From: an uncultured Porphyromonadaceae bacterium
Lineage (GTDB): Bacteria; Bacteroidota; Bacteroidia; Bacteroidales; Muribaculaceae
Reading direction: 5' to 3'
NCBI GenBank assembly: GCA_945873625.1
Contig: CAMCDS010000025.1
Span: 1 to 32,076, forward strand
Length of the DNA: 32,076 nucleotides
Numbering within the stretch: position 1 is the first letter of the stretch; every line of letters begins with the position of its first letter. Below, in pieces: positions 17,901 through 25,881 of this stretch. The position numbers and the translations under genes were made by a program. The notes below the pieces were generated by a model. That model saw only the letters and a list, made by a program, of their open reading frames with translations. It was not told the origin of the DNA and ran no database searches.

Positions 17901-20900
17901 GATGCTCCAGTTGTAGTTCATCTGGCCCGGGAGCAGCTCGTGGGCCGACGTCCAGGCGTTGGCGTCGGGGTTGAACATGCAGTCGCCGCCCTCTACGGCC
18001 GGACCTGCGTCGAAGCCGATGGGATAAGCACCCGAAAGGGGCTCGACCATATAGCCCACGATGAGGCTCTTGGTCGGGTCGACCTTGTAAGGCTCGCTGA
18101 GTTCAAACTCGCTCCATGCGCTGAATGTGGAGGGATTCACCTCCTGCTTGTAGACGAGGGCCTCGTTGCCGGTCTCACCCTGCCATACGGCAATCGAGAA
18201 CTTGGAACGGGCCACAGGCACGAAGCTGATTGACTGCACATAGTAGTCGCCGTTAACTTCGAGCTGCTTCATCTCTTCTACGGAGTAGCGGTGGCCTACG
18301 CGCATGTCCTGCGCGCCGCCGAGCTTGCCTATCGAGGCATCGGCGCTCTTGGTGGCGGTGATGTTGTCGATGGGGGCTGTCCACGTGATTTCTGCGGTCT
18401 CACCCTTGTCGACGGCCGTTACGCTGTAAGGAGCGGCCGTAAACGGTTTCATCGAGACGTTCATCACGTAGGGGTTGTCGGCCGTGCCGCGGAACTGGGT
18501 TCCGCCATAATTCACGGTCTGATAACCTTCGGCTACGATAGTAACAACAGGGTAAGCCTTATAGGCATACACGCCGTCGATGACGTATTTACCCTCGGCG
18601 TCGGTGGTGGTGGTAAACTCGTTGTCGCCTGCGATGTGGATTTCGGCTCCGACCACGGGGGTCTTGCCGTCGGTGGCGCTGGTAACGGTGCCGTTCACCT
18701 GAATCTTCTCAAGTTTCTTGAGGGTGAGGTCCATGGTTGCAGGCTCGCCGGCCTTGATGAATCCGTTGGCGTTGCCGTCGGCATATTCCTTCATCGAGCC
18801 CTTGATTGCGGCATAGCCTGCGGGGAAGTAGGGAAGAGTGTACTTACCCTCCTTGTCGGAGACAGTCTTGAGGTTTTTGTCGTTGTATCCGCTTCCGCTC
18901 ACGGTAACGCCTTCGAGGGGGTTGCCGTCGGCATCCCTGACGGTGCCGCTGATGGAGGTGGTGTTGGTGTGGTCGATGTAGAAGATAGCGTTAGGCACGC
19001 TGGAATAGAAGTTGCCGTATTCCTGCGTGGGCTCGGAGCCTGCGGGGAGTGCGAATCCTCCGGGGAGTGCGCGGGTGGAGCCGAGTCCGTATTCCGACAC
19101 GAGCGACATCATGCCGTAGCCGTTGTTGATCATCATGTCGAAGTTGTAGTCGCCTATGAGAAGCACGCAGAGGTTGCCTCCGGCATACTGGAATCCCTTG
19201 TCGAACGGGATGTTGAGTTCGTAGGCTCCGCGATTAAGGTTGACCTTGCCCTCGAACACCTTGGTCATCATGTTGGAGGGAATCCATCCGGAGAAGAGGT
19301 CGTTCTTGTCGGTGTTGCAGAGGTAGAGGCGCACGGGGACGTCTATGAAGTCCTGGGCCTGGCCGAAGCGCACCTTGAACGAGAGCGACTTGATGGTTCC
19401 GGCGATGTTGCCGAAGTCCTCGCCACGGTAGATCGACTCGCTGTAGAGGTTGCCGTAGTAGTGGAAGGGAATCTCGGCCGAGGCGTCGGTTGAGGTTCCG
19501 ATGGTGATGGCGCGGAGACCGGGGTTCTGCACCGTGAGCGTCTCGGGGAGAGTAGTGTTGTCGGCCTCGCATTTGTCGCCTGCCATCACCACGCGTCCGC
19601 GTATCGACATCTGTCCGAGCACGGAGGGAACGGTCCACTTGATGTTGGCCGTGCCGGAGGCGCCGGCGGCAAGGGGACGGGAGACGGTCTGCTCGCCGAG
19701 CACGTTGTCGGAGGCATCGATGAGCTGCACCTTGAACGACGAGGTGCGTCCCGTGCCGGTGTTCTTGTAGGTAACGCCGGTGATGAGCTCATCGCCGGGC
19801 GAGGGAGCGGTGTTGCTGTTTCTGACGGCGGTAGCCTCGATGTTGGAGTCGAACACCTCTTCGATGCGGAAGTTGTCGAACCAGATATAGTTGGTCGCGT
19901 CGTGTATCCACCACGAGAAATAGAACGTGCCGCTTTCCTGGGCGGTGAAGTCAAGCTCGTCGGTTGAGTAAGGATCGGCGACCACGTCGGTGTATGTGGC
20001 GATGTTCACCTTCTGGTCCTTGCGGGTCTTGTCCTTGCCGTAAGAGATATTGAGGCTGAAGCCGGCGTAGGGGTTGGAGCGTACATCATACGATGCGCGG
20101 TATTTCTTACCTTTCTCGAGGCGTACCGGCGGGGAATAGATGCTTTCGTCCCATTCGAGGTTGACGTCAATCATTCGCGAGCCGATGGCAGCCGCGCTGT
20201 TGTTGCCGTTGGAATGACTGATATAAAATGTCTTTCCGTCGCCGTTGTTGTCGACTACGGTCCAGGCGGAATAGGTGGCTTTGTCTTCCCAGCCCTCACG
20301 GAGCGGAAGAGTGGCCGAAGCGCCTGTCAGGATACCCTTGCTCTCGGCGGTGCCGCCGGTGCCGGCGTCGGTGATGGTAGTGATCTGATATACGTAGTTG
20401 CCGTATTCCTGAAGATCCTCGTCTTCATACACGAGTTCTTTCTGGCCGGCGGCGAGAATCTTGTGGCCGGGCTGGCGCACCACGCGGTATCTGATTCCGG
20501 CGGGGTCGTACCATCCGCCGCGCACGCCGAACTGAGGCTGCTCCCAGTCGAGGGTGATGATTCCGGCTTCGGAATCATAGTCCACCGAGAGGTTTTCGGG
20601 AGCGCCCGCCATGTCGATGCCGACAAATGTCTTCACCGTGGCAGCGTCGCTATCGCCGGTGGTATTGGATATCACCACGCTGTAGGTATGCTCGCCTGCG
20701 GTCGGAGCCGGATCGGTCCAGCTCATCTTCACGCCGGGCTTCACGCCCGTGTCGATAGTGGCGGCGAGGGTGCCGTCTTTGTAGATTTTTACGTCTCTGA
20801 GCACATTGAGCTTCTCGCCCTGCTTGCTGAGCGAGGGGTTGGTCCATTCGAGACCCATCGACACCTCGCCATTCTTGCCGGGCACCTGACGGAGGTCGCC

Positions 20901-21530
20901 GGCAGCCTCGGGCACGGCGTTGTTGCTGAGCATCTCCAGGCGGAAGTTGTCGATATAAAGTTCATATCTCAGGGCGGTGCCGTTGTTGCGGTAAGGGGTT
21001 ACGTCGTGGAAAGCGATGAAGTAGGTGCCGGCGGCCGGAACCTCAAACTCCGCTTTCTTCGCGCCCCATTCCTGCCCCACATAGTCCATGAGGAGCTTCT
21101 TGCCGTTCTCGGGGTCGGTGGTTGAGGTTACGAGATAGACGTGCATGTCGGAGTCGAACCAGTTTTTGAGGTCGAACGACACCTGATACGTGATGCCCGG
21201 CTGAAAGGAGAATCCGGGAGAGATCAGCCAGTTGTCGCAGCCCGACTCGTCGCGCACGTTGCGCTGGCTGAGATTAGCGTTCTGGTCATACTGGTTCCAG
21301 ATCCATTTGATCTGCGAATTGTTGTTGATCTGAGTCCACCCGTCGAGACTCTCCGCTGTAGAGAAGTCTTCGAAGAACGGAAGCTCGGCGGCCGCCCGGC
21401 GGGGCGGCTCTGCGCCTGTCTGCCCGGCCTCCGGAGCCGACAGGCCCGGAAGCCCGCCGTGGAGCGCCGACAGCGACAGCACGCAGCAGCATGCGGCCGC
21501 AAGGGCAATCAGCTTGGAATTTTTCTTCAT
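14913..21530 (-). CDS. Giant (2205-residue) modular secreted surface protein
   Basis: A signal peptide (1 to about 26) precedes a chain of beta-sandwich modules. Two choice-of-anchor-J-type jelly rolls span about 50-200 and 405-560, the first with CDNWLISPGFSF and the second ending FDNFRIEEV. Fn3-like domains lie between them, and a CARDB-like domain follows (about 565-670). Two carboxypeptidase-regulatory-like domains come next (857-938 with SGTVRDADGNPLEGVTV; 942-1030). Then a composite module of about 350-410 residues repeats three times (from about 1033, 1447 and 1806), each with a jelly-roll part ending in a GP-containing loop and an Fn3-like part. The C-terminal 50 residues resemble a type IX sorting tail ending TFKFML. 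No enzymatic motif is visible, so adhesion or glycan binding is the likely role. It is single-gene and divergent from the TPR-AraC regulator. Confidence 0.85.
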   Translation of the reverse strand: MKKNSKLIALAAACCCVLSLSALHGGLPGLSAPEAGQTGAEPPRRAAAELPFFEDFSTAESLDGWTQINNNSQIKWIWNQYDQNANLSQRNVRDESGCDNWLISPGFSFQPGITYQVSFDLKNWFDSDMHVYLVTSTTDPENGKKLLMDYVGQEWGAKKAEFEVPAAGTYFIAFHDVTPYRNNGTALRYELYIDNFRLEMLSNNAVPEAAGDLRQVPGKNGEVSMGLEWTNPSLSKQGEKLNVLRDVKIYKDGTLAATIDTGVKPGVKMSWTDPAPTAGEHTYSVVISNTTGDSDAATVKTFVGIDMAGAPENLSVDYDSEAGIITLDWEQPQFGVRGGWYDPAGIRYRVVRQPGHKILAAGQKELVYEDEDLQEYGNYVYQITTITDAGTGGTAESKGILTGASATLPLREGWEDKATYSAWTVVDNNGDGKTFYISHSNGNNSAAAIGSRMIDVNLEWDESIYSPPVRLEKGKKYRASYDVRSNPYAGFSLNISYGKDKTRKDQKVNIATYTDVVADPYSTDELDFTAQESGTFYFSWWIHDATNYIWFDNFRIEEVFDSNIEATAVRNSNTAPSPGDELITGVTYKNTGTGRTSSFKVQLIDASDNVLGEQTVSRPLAAGASGTANIKWTVPSVLGQMSIRGRVVMAGDKCEADNTTLPETLTVQNPGLRAITIGTSTDASAEIPFHYYGNLYSESIYRGEDFGNIAGTIKSLSFKVRFGQAQDFIDVPVRLYLCNTDKNDLFSGWIPSNMMTKVFEGKVNLNRGAYELNIPFDKGFQYAGGNLCVLLIGDYNFDMMINNGYGMMSLVSEYGLGSTRALPGGFALPAGSEPTQEYGNFYSSVPNAIFYIDHTNTTSISGTVRDADGNPLEGVTVSGSGYNDKNLKTVSDKEGKYTLPYFPAGYAAIKGSMKEYADGNANGFIKAGEPATMDLTLKKLEKIQVNGTVTSATDGKTPVVGAEIHIAGDNEFTTTTDAEGKYVIDGVYAYKAYPVVTIVAEGYQTVNYGGTQFRGTADNPYVMNVSMKPFTAAPYSVTAVDKGETAEITWTAPIDNITATKSADASIGKLGGAQDMRVGHRYSVEEMKQLEVNGDYYVQSISFVPVARSKFSIAVWQGETGNEALVYKQEVNPSTFSAWSEFELSEPYKVDPTKSLIVGYMVEPLSGAYPIGFDAGPAVEGGDCMFNPDANAWTSAHELLPGQMNYNWSIRATFGNYRNTAAIPWLPTDAPSKVARLGDIISIEDVAGMAKAEKPASAGLSGLGIEMLDAPVAQAPVASAPASSLVKGYNVYRVNPGQENGYTSQWTKLNSEPVTGLSYIDETWKDAEQKPYRFAVTSFYGNRYAWGDGVTSKATFSDGVDKGRYSTLTVNVSPDYGNAEGAEISLLGDGKSVTKTVEAGKKSVVFENVRFADYTLIVLKPFFENSISQVKVDARESTADVALRFASPAPADFEAVDYIKEARLAWEAPTSAVTAELTVGNPNFGSAYQLGVGQEFITGQRSTPEMRKNYTYDDFYIDAISFYANAALTYSPLVWEGNKLDQQFELVRMDYTVSDYEVGSWITVKLDEPIKINPESTYYYGYGATSTSDTAPFAIDEGPADVNNNGSLFYMLNQKTWKYEWTPSTASGNVMVSMHITDTPDPQQLVKQDVKFDIYRLAAADADDESKWTKVTAQPLEGETYTDAAWKSLADADWQYAVKAVFYGDVASKAALSKVMGKGKVSLVNADITVNNGRSAEGAMFTILKGSKVLHHAEVNAAGHVEIPEVAKGKGYTVRITLPGYEDISERLDVTEAESNLSYELKEVKAAPGFVEVFPTADNKSVDVQWRKPGAYAPQEGWTYWDNNNPYGGFGTSTGFCAVAQLYTPEDQEAKGMKELDITKISFFPTQSSSNPVSQSSRWVAKVWRINADMSVDEVATGDASGVVLNKWNEVEFDTPYRVTGEETLLVGYEFHGQGNALGIDNGPLVPTHGDWANFGQGWQTLSSVQAGFNYNNLIHTFCQNLYYKTGEKAPALAEAQSVIETPAKAEISFSRADRAAKSAEHPRLTAVEYPVKGYLVYRLPVADKGNEANWTLLTQEPVSETTLKDTDWSNLGGSGVYTWAVKAVYASGNSEPAFCNYGIDGNGRVSEVDEIAVDGISVKRIADGRFMITVPAEATLNVADTAGIALLSAQLAAGENVVEVDSATGVCLFRISCEGKTRTFKFML

Positions 21531-21624
21531 TGCAATTATAGGTTAGTTTAACAATATGGTTTTTGTCTCTGATGTCAATCCATGGAAGCGGGCGCCGTCG
21601 GGCCCTGCGTTTCCGTTTGCGGCT

Positions 21625-21655
21625 CAAAGTTATCTCCAATATCATTGCATCGCAA
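21625..21655 (-). promoter_or_regulatory. Promoter of the giant surface-protein gene
   Basis: On the minus strand TTG (21655-21653), a 20-nt spacer and TAACTTTG (21632-21625) match the Bacteroidota consensus. Transcription would start near 21620, giving a leader of about 90 nt before the ATG at 21530. Confidence 0.6.
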
Positions 21656-21660
21656 GGATA

Positions 21661-21708
21661 AGCGACTCCTATATTTAATATTTCAAGAAATATAAATCGT
21701 TAGTCGCT
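21661..21708. promoter_or_regulatory. Candidate operator: inverted repeat between divergent genes
   Basis: AGCGACT (21661-21667) and its exact inverted complement AGTCGCT (21702-21708) are separated by 34 bp in the 229-bp spacer. They lie between the promoter of the giant gene and the -7 box of the TPR-AraC gene. AraC-family proteins often bind pairs of sites, so this is a candidate operator. A 7-bp match can arise by chance. Confidence 0.3.
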
Positions 21709-21717
21709 GACTTTAAT

Positions 21718-21725
21718 TACTTTTG
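21718..21725 (+). promoter_or_regulatory. Candidate -7 element for the TPR-AraC regulator gene
   Basis: TACTTTTG matches TAnnTTTG and lies 34 nt upstream of the ATG at 21760. A -33 TTTG at normal spacing is not seen, as would be expected for an activated promoter. Confidence 0.45.
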
Positions 21726-21759
21726 CATCGGATTTCAAGAAAATTAAACCGACCCCGAC

Positions 21760-23493
21760 ATGCGTAGGATATTCTCAACCATAACGGCCTTGATGGCCTT
21801 GCTGCTGCCTGCGGTCCATGCCTCGGCGGCCTTCTCGGCCGACGACCGCTACATCGTACGCGCCCGGCAGGCCGAGAAGGAAAACGACCCCGCCATGGCC
21901 ATAAGCATGTATTCGCGCCTGCTGGCCGAATATAAGCCGGGAGCGCCCAAAGAGGAGCAGCGGCAGTATGCCGACATATTCATGCAGGCCTCGCTCCTCA
22001 GCCGGGCGTGCAGCCGATTCCTCGAAAGCCTCGAGTTCGCCTCCCTGGGACTGCAGGCAGCCAACAACGCCGGCGACCGGGAGCTGACCATGAAGTTTCT
22101 CGGCAACATCGGAAACCTCCACGCCATATTCGACGACTTCGACCGCGCCATATCCTACTACAGGCGGGGTTACCGGATATCTCTCGAAAAGAAGCTGGCG
22201 AAATCGCAGTATCAGTTTCTGATGAGCCTCTCTAACGCATACCTCGCCACCGGCAACATCATCGCCGCCCGAGAGTGCTTCCAGAAAATGCAGCTAATCG
22301 ACTACCGCGACATAAACATGTCGAAATTCTACAACGACTACCTGCAGGGAAACCTCGCGGCTGCATCGGGCGAACACGACCTCTCGCGTTTCTTCCACAA
22401 AAAGGCGCTCGCGACGGCCATTGCCGACTCGCTGCCGGCCGAGACCCTAATCAACGAGAACTGGGAAATCGGAAAGTCGTTTCTCCACACATCGAAGCCC
22501 GACTCCGCCGGGCATTACTTCGACATAGCGCTCGAAATAGCCCTGAAAAACGACCAGAACGGTCAGCTCCCGAAAATCTACAAGTCGATGGCAAGCCTGG
22601 CCGAAATGAACGGCGACAGCGCCGCCTACACCAAATACCGCCGGCTGGAGCAGGAGATAGTGGACAACGTATTCAATCCCATAGGCTACAACTCGAAGCG
22701 CAACCAGCTGCTCGAATACGAGGAGATGGTGAAAGACGACACCATCGAGGGGCTCAACAAGAAGGTGTGGATACAATGGACGCTGATCGGATGCGGAAGC
22801 GTGATACTGCTGATTGTATGCGTGTTCTACATAATACTGATGCGCCGCAACAAGGAACTCCGGTTCGCCAACAACAAGCTCATCGACAAGAACCGCGAAC
22901 TTATCAACGCCGAAGAGAAAAACCGCGAGCTGATGGACATAAGGCTGGCCCAGTATGAAAACTTAAACGAAGACGAAACAGCGGCCGGCTCCGCACCGGC
23001 GGCCGACAACGACACGGATGTGAACGAAAACAAAACCAATACCGAGCCGCAAGGCAAGACCAGATCAGACGAACAGACTAAGTCGCAGTATCTCAGCGAC
23101 GAACATATCGAGATTCTCCTGAGCAGAATACGCAAGGTGCTCAAAGACGAAAACTTTATATTCAACCCGGATTTCAGCCTCAACATGCTCGCCCAGCAGG
23201 TGAAATCCAACACGAAGTATGTGTCGTGGGTCATCAACGAGACCTACAGCAAGAACTTCAAGACGCTGCTCAACGAGCTGCGAATACAGGAAGCCTCGAA
23301 GCGACTCGACAACTTCAAGGACTACGGCAACATGACCATACAGGCCATCTCGGAAGACCTCGGCTACAAGACCTCGGCCAGCTTCATCCAGGCCTTCAAG
23401 AAGATTGTGGGCATGACGCCGTCGGTCTACCAGAAGCTCTCGCAGGCCAAGAGCGAGGGAGCCGACGGCGCGGGAGCCGCCGACCAGCAGTAA
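21760..23493 (+). CDS. Membrane-spanning TPR-AraC transcriptional regulator
   Basis: The 577-residue product has an N-terminal signal sequence (1-24), a periplasmic region of helical TPR-like repeats (about 30-300), and one membrane helix (337-361, WTLIGCGSVILLIVCVFYIIL). A short cytosolic coiled-coil (about 363-400), an acidic and polar linker and a C-terminal AraC-type HTH domain (about 447-562) follow. The second HTH signature is intact: ISEDLGYKTSASFIQAFKKIVGMTPSVY. This is a one-polypeptide sensor-regulator, common in Bacteroidota, in which a periplasmic signal is passed straight to DNA. It is divergent from the giant surface-protein gene and upstream of the anchor-J gene, the likeliest targets by position. 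The gene ends before two hairpins. Confidence 0.88.
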   Translation: MRRIFSTITALMALLLPAVHASAAFSADDRYIVRARQAEKENDPAMAISMYSRLLAEYKPGAPKEEQRQYADIFMQASLLSRACSRFLESLEFASLGLQAANNAGDRELTMKFLGNIGNLHAIFDDFDRAISYYRRGYRISLEKKLAKSQYQFLMSLSNAYLATGNIIAARECFQKMQLIDYRDINMSKFYNDYLQGNLAAASGEHDLSRFFHKKALATAIADSLPAETLINENWEIGKSFLHTSKPDSAGHYFDIALEIALKNDQNGQLPKIYKSMASLAEMNGDSAAYTKYRRLEQEIVDNVFNPIGYNSKRNQLLEYEEMVKDDTIEGLNKKVWIQWTLIGCGSVILLIVCVFYIILMRRNKELRFANNKLIDKNRELINAEEKNRELMDIRLAQYENLNEDETAAGSAPAADNDTDVNENKTNTEPQGKTRSDEQTKSQYLSDEHIEILLSRIRKVLKDENFIFNPDFSLNMLAQQVKSNTKYVSWVINETYSKNFKTLLNELRIQEASKRLDNFKDYGNMTIQAISEDLGYKTSASFIQAFKKIVGMTPSVYQKLSQAKSEGADGAGAADQQ

Positions 23494-23507
23494 GGGTCCT
23501 ATATTTC

Positions 23508-23533
23508 AAGGAACGTGCTCCGGCACGTTCCTT
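23508..23533 (+). terminator. Hairpin after the TPR-AraC gene
   Basis: AAGGAACGTGC (23508-23518) pairs perfectly with GCACGTTCCTT (23523-23533) around a 4-nt loop, 15 bp after the stop codon. Only a short pyrimidine run follows, so its strength is uncertain. Confidence 0.7.
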
Positions 23534-23545
23534 CTATTAACATTA

Positions 23546-23579
23546 AGACCCCGTTACCCAATATTTGTTAACGGGGTCT
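23546..23579. terminator. Second hairpin in the 23494-23709 spacer
   Basis: AGACCCCGTTA (23546-23556) pairs with TAACGGGGTCT (23569-23579) across a 12-nt loop. It stands in tandem with the previous hairpin and is not followed by a T-run. It may add to termination, or be a remnant repeat. Confidence 0.5.
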
Positions 23580-23613
23580 AATTGTGAGATGCCCGGTAAA
23601 ATACAGCGCATTA

Positions 23614-23645
23614 TTTGGCGTTATGGGTTTAATTGGCTATCTTTA
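23614..23645 (+). promoter_or_regulatory. Promoter of the anchor-J protein gene
   Basis: TTTG (23614-23617), a 20-nt spacer and TATCTTTA (23638-23645) match the Bacteroidota consensus except for the last base of the -7 box. It lies 64 nt upstream of the ATG at 23710, downstream of the two hairpins, so this gene has its own promoter. Confidence 0.55.
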
Positions 23646-23709
23646 CAGCCTATTTGACAACAGCATAAAGACTGAATAGCGACCCAACATCGCAATCATA
23701 ATAATCAGC

Positions 23710-24840
23710 ATGAATTTTACCAAACTGTTGCCGATTGCGCTCCTTACCGCAGTCTCACTTAACGCAGCAACCGTCGACGGACCCCGGAAAGTGAACTTTC
23801 ACAACGTAACGGGAAACCCCGACAAAGTCTCACCCGTCAGACTCAGCAAAACCATCAACCCTGCGCTCAAAGCCGCAGCAAGCCCGCTCGAGGAATCGTT
23901 CGAGCGTGAAGACAAGACCTTCCCCGAAGGATGGTCGCTCAACCTCACCAACGGCAACGACTGGATGATCTATATTCGGCCTGGCCACCTCCGACGGCTA
24001 CTACGCCGCCATGGGTACCTGTCTGGCCGACAACTCAGGCAAACCACAGCTCCACGAGGCGTCGTGGCTCATCTCGCCCGAGTTCACACCCGTGGCCGGC
24101 AATCAGCTGATGTTCGACCTCTATTCGACGTCCGCTCGCTCTACGTATGGACCACTTCGGGCGCCGACAAGACCGTCAACGAGGAAGACGGCCTCATCCT
24201 CAGCCGCATCAACGCCGAGAACATGAAGGTCTGCATCTCAGTGGAGGGCGGCGAATGGATCGTGCTCAAAGACCTCTGGGATGAATACGGCAAACTCGGC
24301 TACTGGACTATCAACGACGACTATGCGACCCCCGAGTTCCGTCCCTTCTCGTTCTCCCTCGACGAATACGCCGGCAAGAAGGTGAAAATCGGCTTCTGCC
24401 ACTCATATCTCGACGCCAGAGGCGGACACGGAATGTTTCTCGACGCGGTGAAGGTAGGCCTTCCCCCGGTGAAAGCCAAATATTCGCTCCCCTCCGGCAC
24501 CCTCTTCTGGGGCATGAGCAACGACATGCAGGCCATAGGCGGATGGGCACACCTCCCCTACTACACCGACCTTTCGGTAAACTTCCGTCCCGACTACACC
24601 GACAACCCTGAGGCAAGATACTCCCTCTTCACTTTCCCGACGCTCAACGCAAGCCTCCCCAATGGCTCGACCGGCTCCTACACCTACGGCGTTGGCGTGG
24701 TGCTCGCAGGCATCGACACCAACCTCCCCACCCGCGACGACGACGTGATGAAGTTCGGTCTCTCAACCTTCGACCAGAACGACGACGTGCAGCTCTATAA
24801 CGCCTACGGCAAGGTAACGGTAGTGAAAGCCAACAGATGA
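23710..24840 (+). CDS. Choice-of-anchor-J-like secreted protein with paired frameshifts
   Basis: The 376-residue frame has a signal peptide (MNFTKLLPIALLTAVSLNA) and starts a jelly-roll typical of choice-of-anchor-J proteins, EESFEREDKTFPEGWSLNL (about 59-77). From about residue 89 to 138 the sequence becomes Arg-rich nonsense. The +1 frame over the same DNA encodes the missing family core: ATSDGYYAAMG, then ASWLISPEF and GNQLMFDLY. One extra T at 23975-23976 and one missing T at 24124-24125 explain both switches. The normal frame resumes with FDVRSLYVWTT. As written, the jelly-roll core is destroyed, so the product is probably misfolded unless these are sequencing errors. It lacks the sorting tail of its neighbours. 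The family is structural or adhesive, not enzymatic. Confidence 0.75.
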   Translation: MNFTKLLPIALLTAVSLNAATVDGPRKVNFHNVTGNPDKVSPVRLSKTINPALKAAASPLEESFEREDKTFPEGWSLNLTNGNDWMIYIRPGHLRRLLRRHGYLSGRQLRQTTAPRGVVAHLARVHTRGRQSADVRPLFDVRSLYVWTTSGADKTVNEEDGLILSRINAENMKVCISVEGGEWIVLKDLWDEYGKLGYWTINDDYATPEFRPFSFSLDEYAGKKVKIGFCHSYLDARGGHGMFLDAVKVGLPPVKAKYSLPSGTLFWGMSNDMQAIGGWAHLPYYTDLSVNFRPDYTDNPEARYSLFTFPTLNASLPNGSTGSYTYGVGVVLAGIDTNLPTRDDDVMKFGLSTFDQNDDVQLYNAYGKVTVVKANR

Positions 24841-24868
24841 CATCTCCCGGAAACCACCGGGTTCAAAA

Positions 24869-24904
24869 AAAGCGACACCGATTGTTGGTGTCGCTTTCTT
24901 TTTT
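24869..24904. terminator. Strong intrinsic terminator
   Basis: AAAGCGACACC (24869-24879) pairs with GGTGTCGCTTT (24887-24897) around a 7-nt loop, followed by CTTTTTT on the plus strand. The A-run on the left side (24865-24871) makes it usable in the minus direction too. It lies between the convergent anchor-J and coiled-coil genes. Confidence 0.85.
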
Positions 24905-24939
24905 ATGACGTCTGCTGCCGCAGGCGGGCAAGCGAAGCG

Positions 24940-25857
24940 TTATTTCTTCATGGTGAAATGGCGCGAGGCGAGACGGTAGCCGTCGCAGAACACCTCCACC
25001 GTGTAGTCGCCGGGCGTAAGCGTGGTGTTCACGTCCCAGTAGACCGAAACGGCAAGCTCTTCGTTGGCATACTCCATCGAGCGCTTGGCCGTCGACGAGA
25101 GCGTGGCGCCGTCGAAGCCGAACGAGGGGCCTCCGCCGAGCATCGTGCCCTCGGGCGAAATGATGCGCACGTAAAAGTCTTTCATGCCCGGAGCCGCCGT
25201 ATTGTTGGGCGAAACGGTGAAGCTCACGCCGAGCTGACGCGCTTTGGTTATGTTCTTCTCGTTCTTACCCTTCTTGTTGTAGGCACGGAGAGTAACGCCG
25301 GTGATATTCAGTTTCTTGGCCAGCTTCACAGTCTGAGTGAGCTGCGCGTTGCTTGCCGAGGTCTCGCTCACCTGCGACGCAAGCTGCTGGTTGCGTTCCT
25401 GCACCTGCTGGATCTCCTGCTTCAGTCCCTCGTTCTCCTCGCCCAGGCGCTGAATCTCGGCAAGATAGTGCTTCACGATTCCCTTGAGCGTGGCTATCTC
25501 CCCTTCGAGCTGCTTGATGCGCGCGCGGTTCTGGTTGTTGCTCCGCTTCTCGGCGTTGAGTTCCTTGAGCAGGCCCTCCACCTTCATGCGTGCCTGGTTG
25601 TACTGCTGCACGAGGCTGTCGTTCTTGAGGTAGACCTGCTGGTCCTCATACTGCGAGAACTCCGCGTTGAGCTGGTTGAACTCGTTTGAGAGCTGCAGCT
25701 GGTCGTTGACCAGACGGAGCGAGTCGGCACGGGCTTCCGCCTCATTGATCTCGTGGGTGCGGCTTGAATTGCTTGCAATCAGCACTATAATCAGCGCTAT
25801 GAGGCACACCAGCACCCCTATGCCGCCAAACAGGATTATCTTCTGATTCTTTTGCAT
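24940..25857 (-). CDS. Membrane-anchored coiled-coil protein
   Basis: The 305-residue product has one N-terminal membrane helix (about 8-29) and a long heptad-rich coiled coil (about 35-190, rich in Glu, Gln, Asn and Leu). A compact C-terminal domain of beta character follows (about 195-305, containing FYVRIISPEG then SVYWDVNTTLTPGDYTVEVF and ending FTMKK). I do not recognise a named family with a known function. The layout, with a short cytosolic start and a long periplasmic coiled coil ending in an Ig-like domain, suggests an envelope spacer or scaffold. It follows the endonuclease gene by 24 bp but differs in base composition, so a shared function is doubtful. Confidence 0.75.
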   Translation of the reverse strand: MQKNQKIILFGGIGVLVCLIALIIVLIASNSSRTHEINEAEARADSLRLVNDQLQLSNEFNQLNAEFSQYEDQQVYLKNDSLVQQYNQARMKVEGLLKELNAEKRSNNQNRARIKQLEGEIATLKGIVKHYLAEIQRLGEENEGLKQEIQQVQERNQQLASQVSETSASNAQLTQTVKLAKKLNITGVTLRAYNKKGKNEKNITKARQLGVSFTVSPNNTAAPGMKDFYVRIISPEGTMLGGGPSFGFDGATLSSTAKRSMEYANEELAVSVYWDVNTTLTPGDYTVEVFCDGYRLASRHFTMKK

Positions 25858-25881
25858 ATTCCTTGTATTTAATGCTTTGTA

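Noticed and set aside
15543..19493. Long plus-strand open frames (644 and 400 codons) opposite the giant gene
   Set aside because: Low-complexity Val/Gly/His-rich translations antisense to a continuous, domain-rich protein; no start signals or family features.
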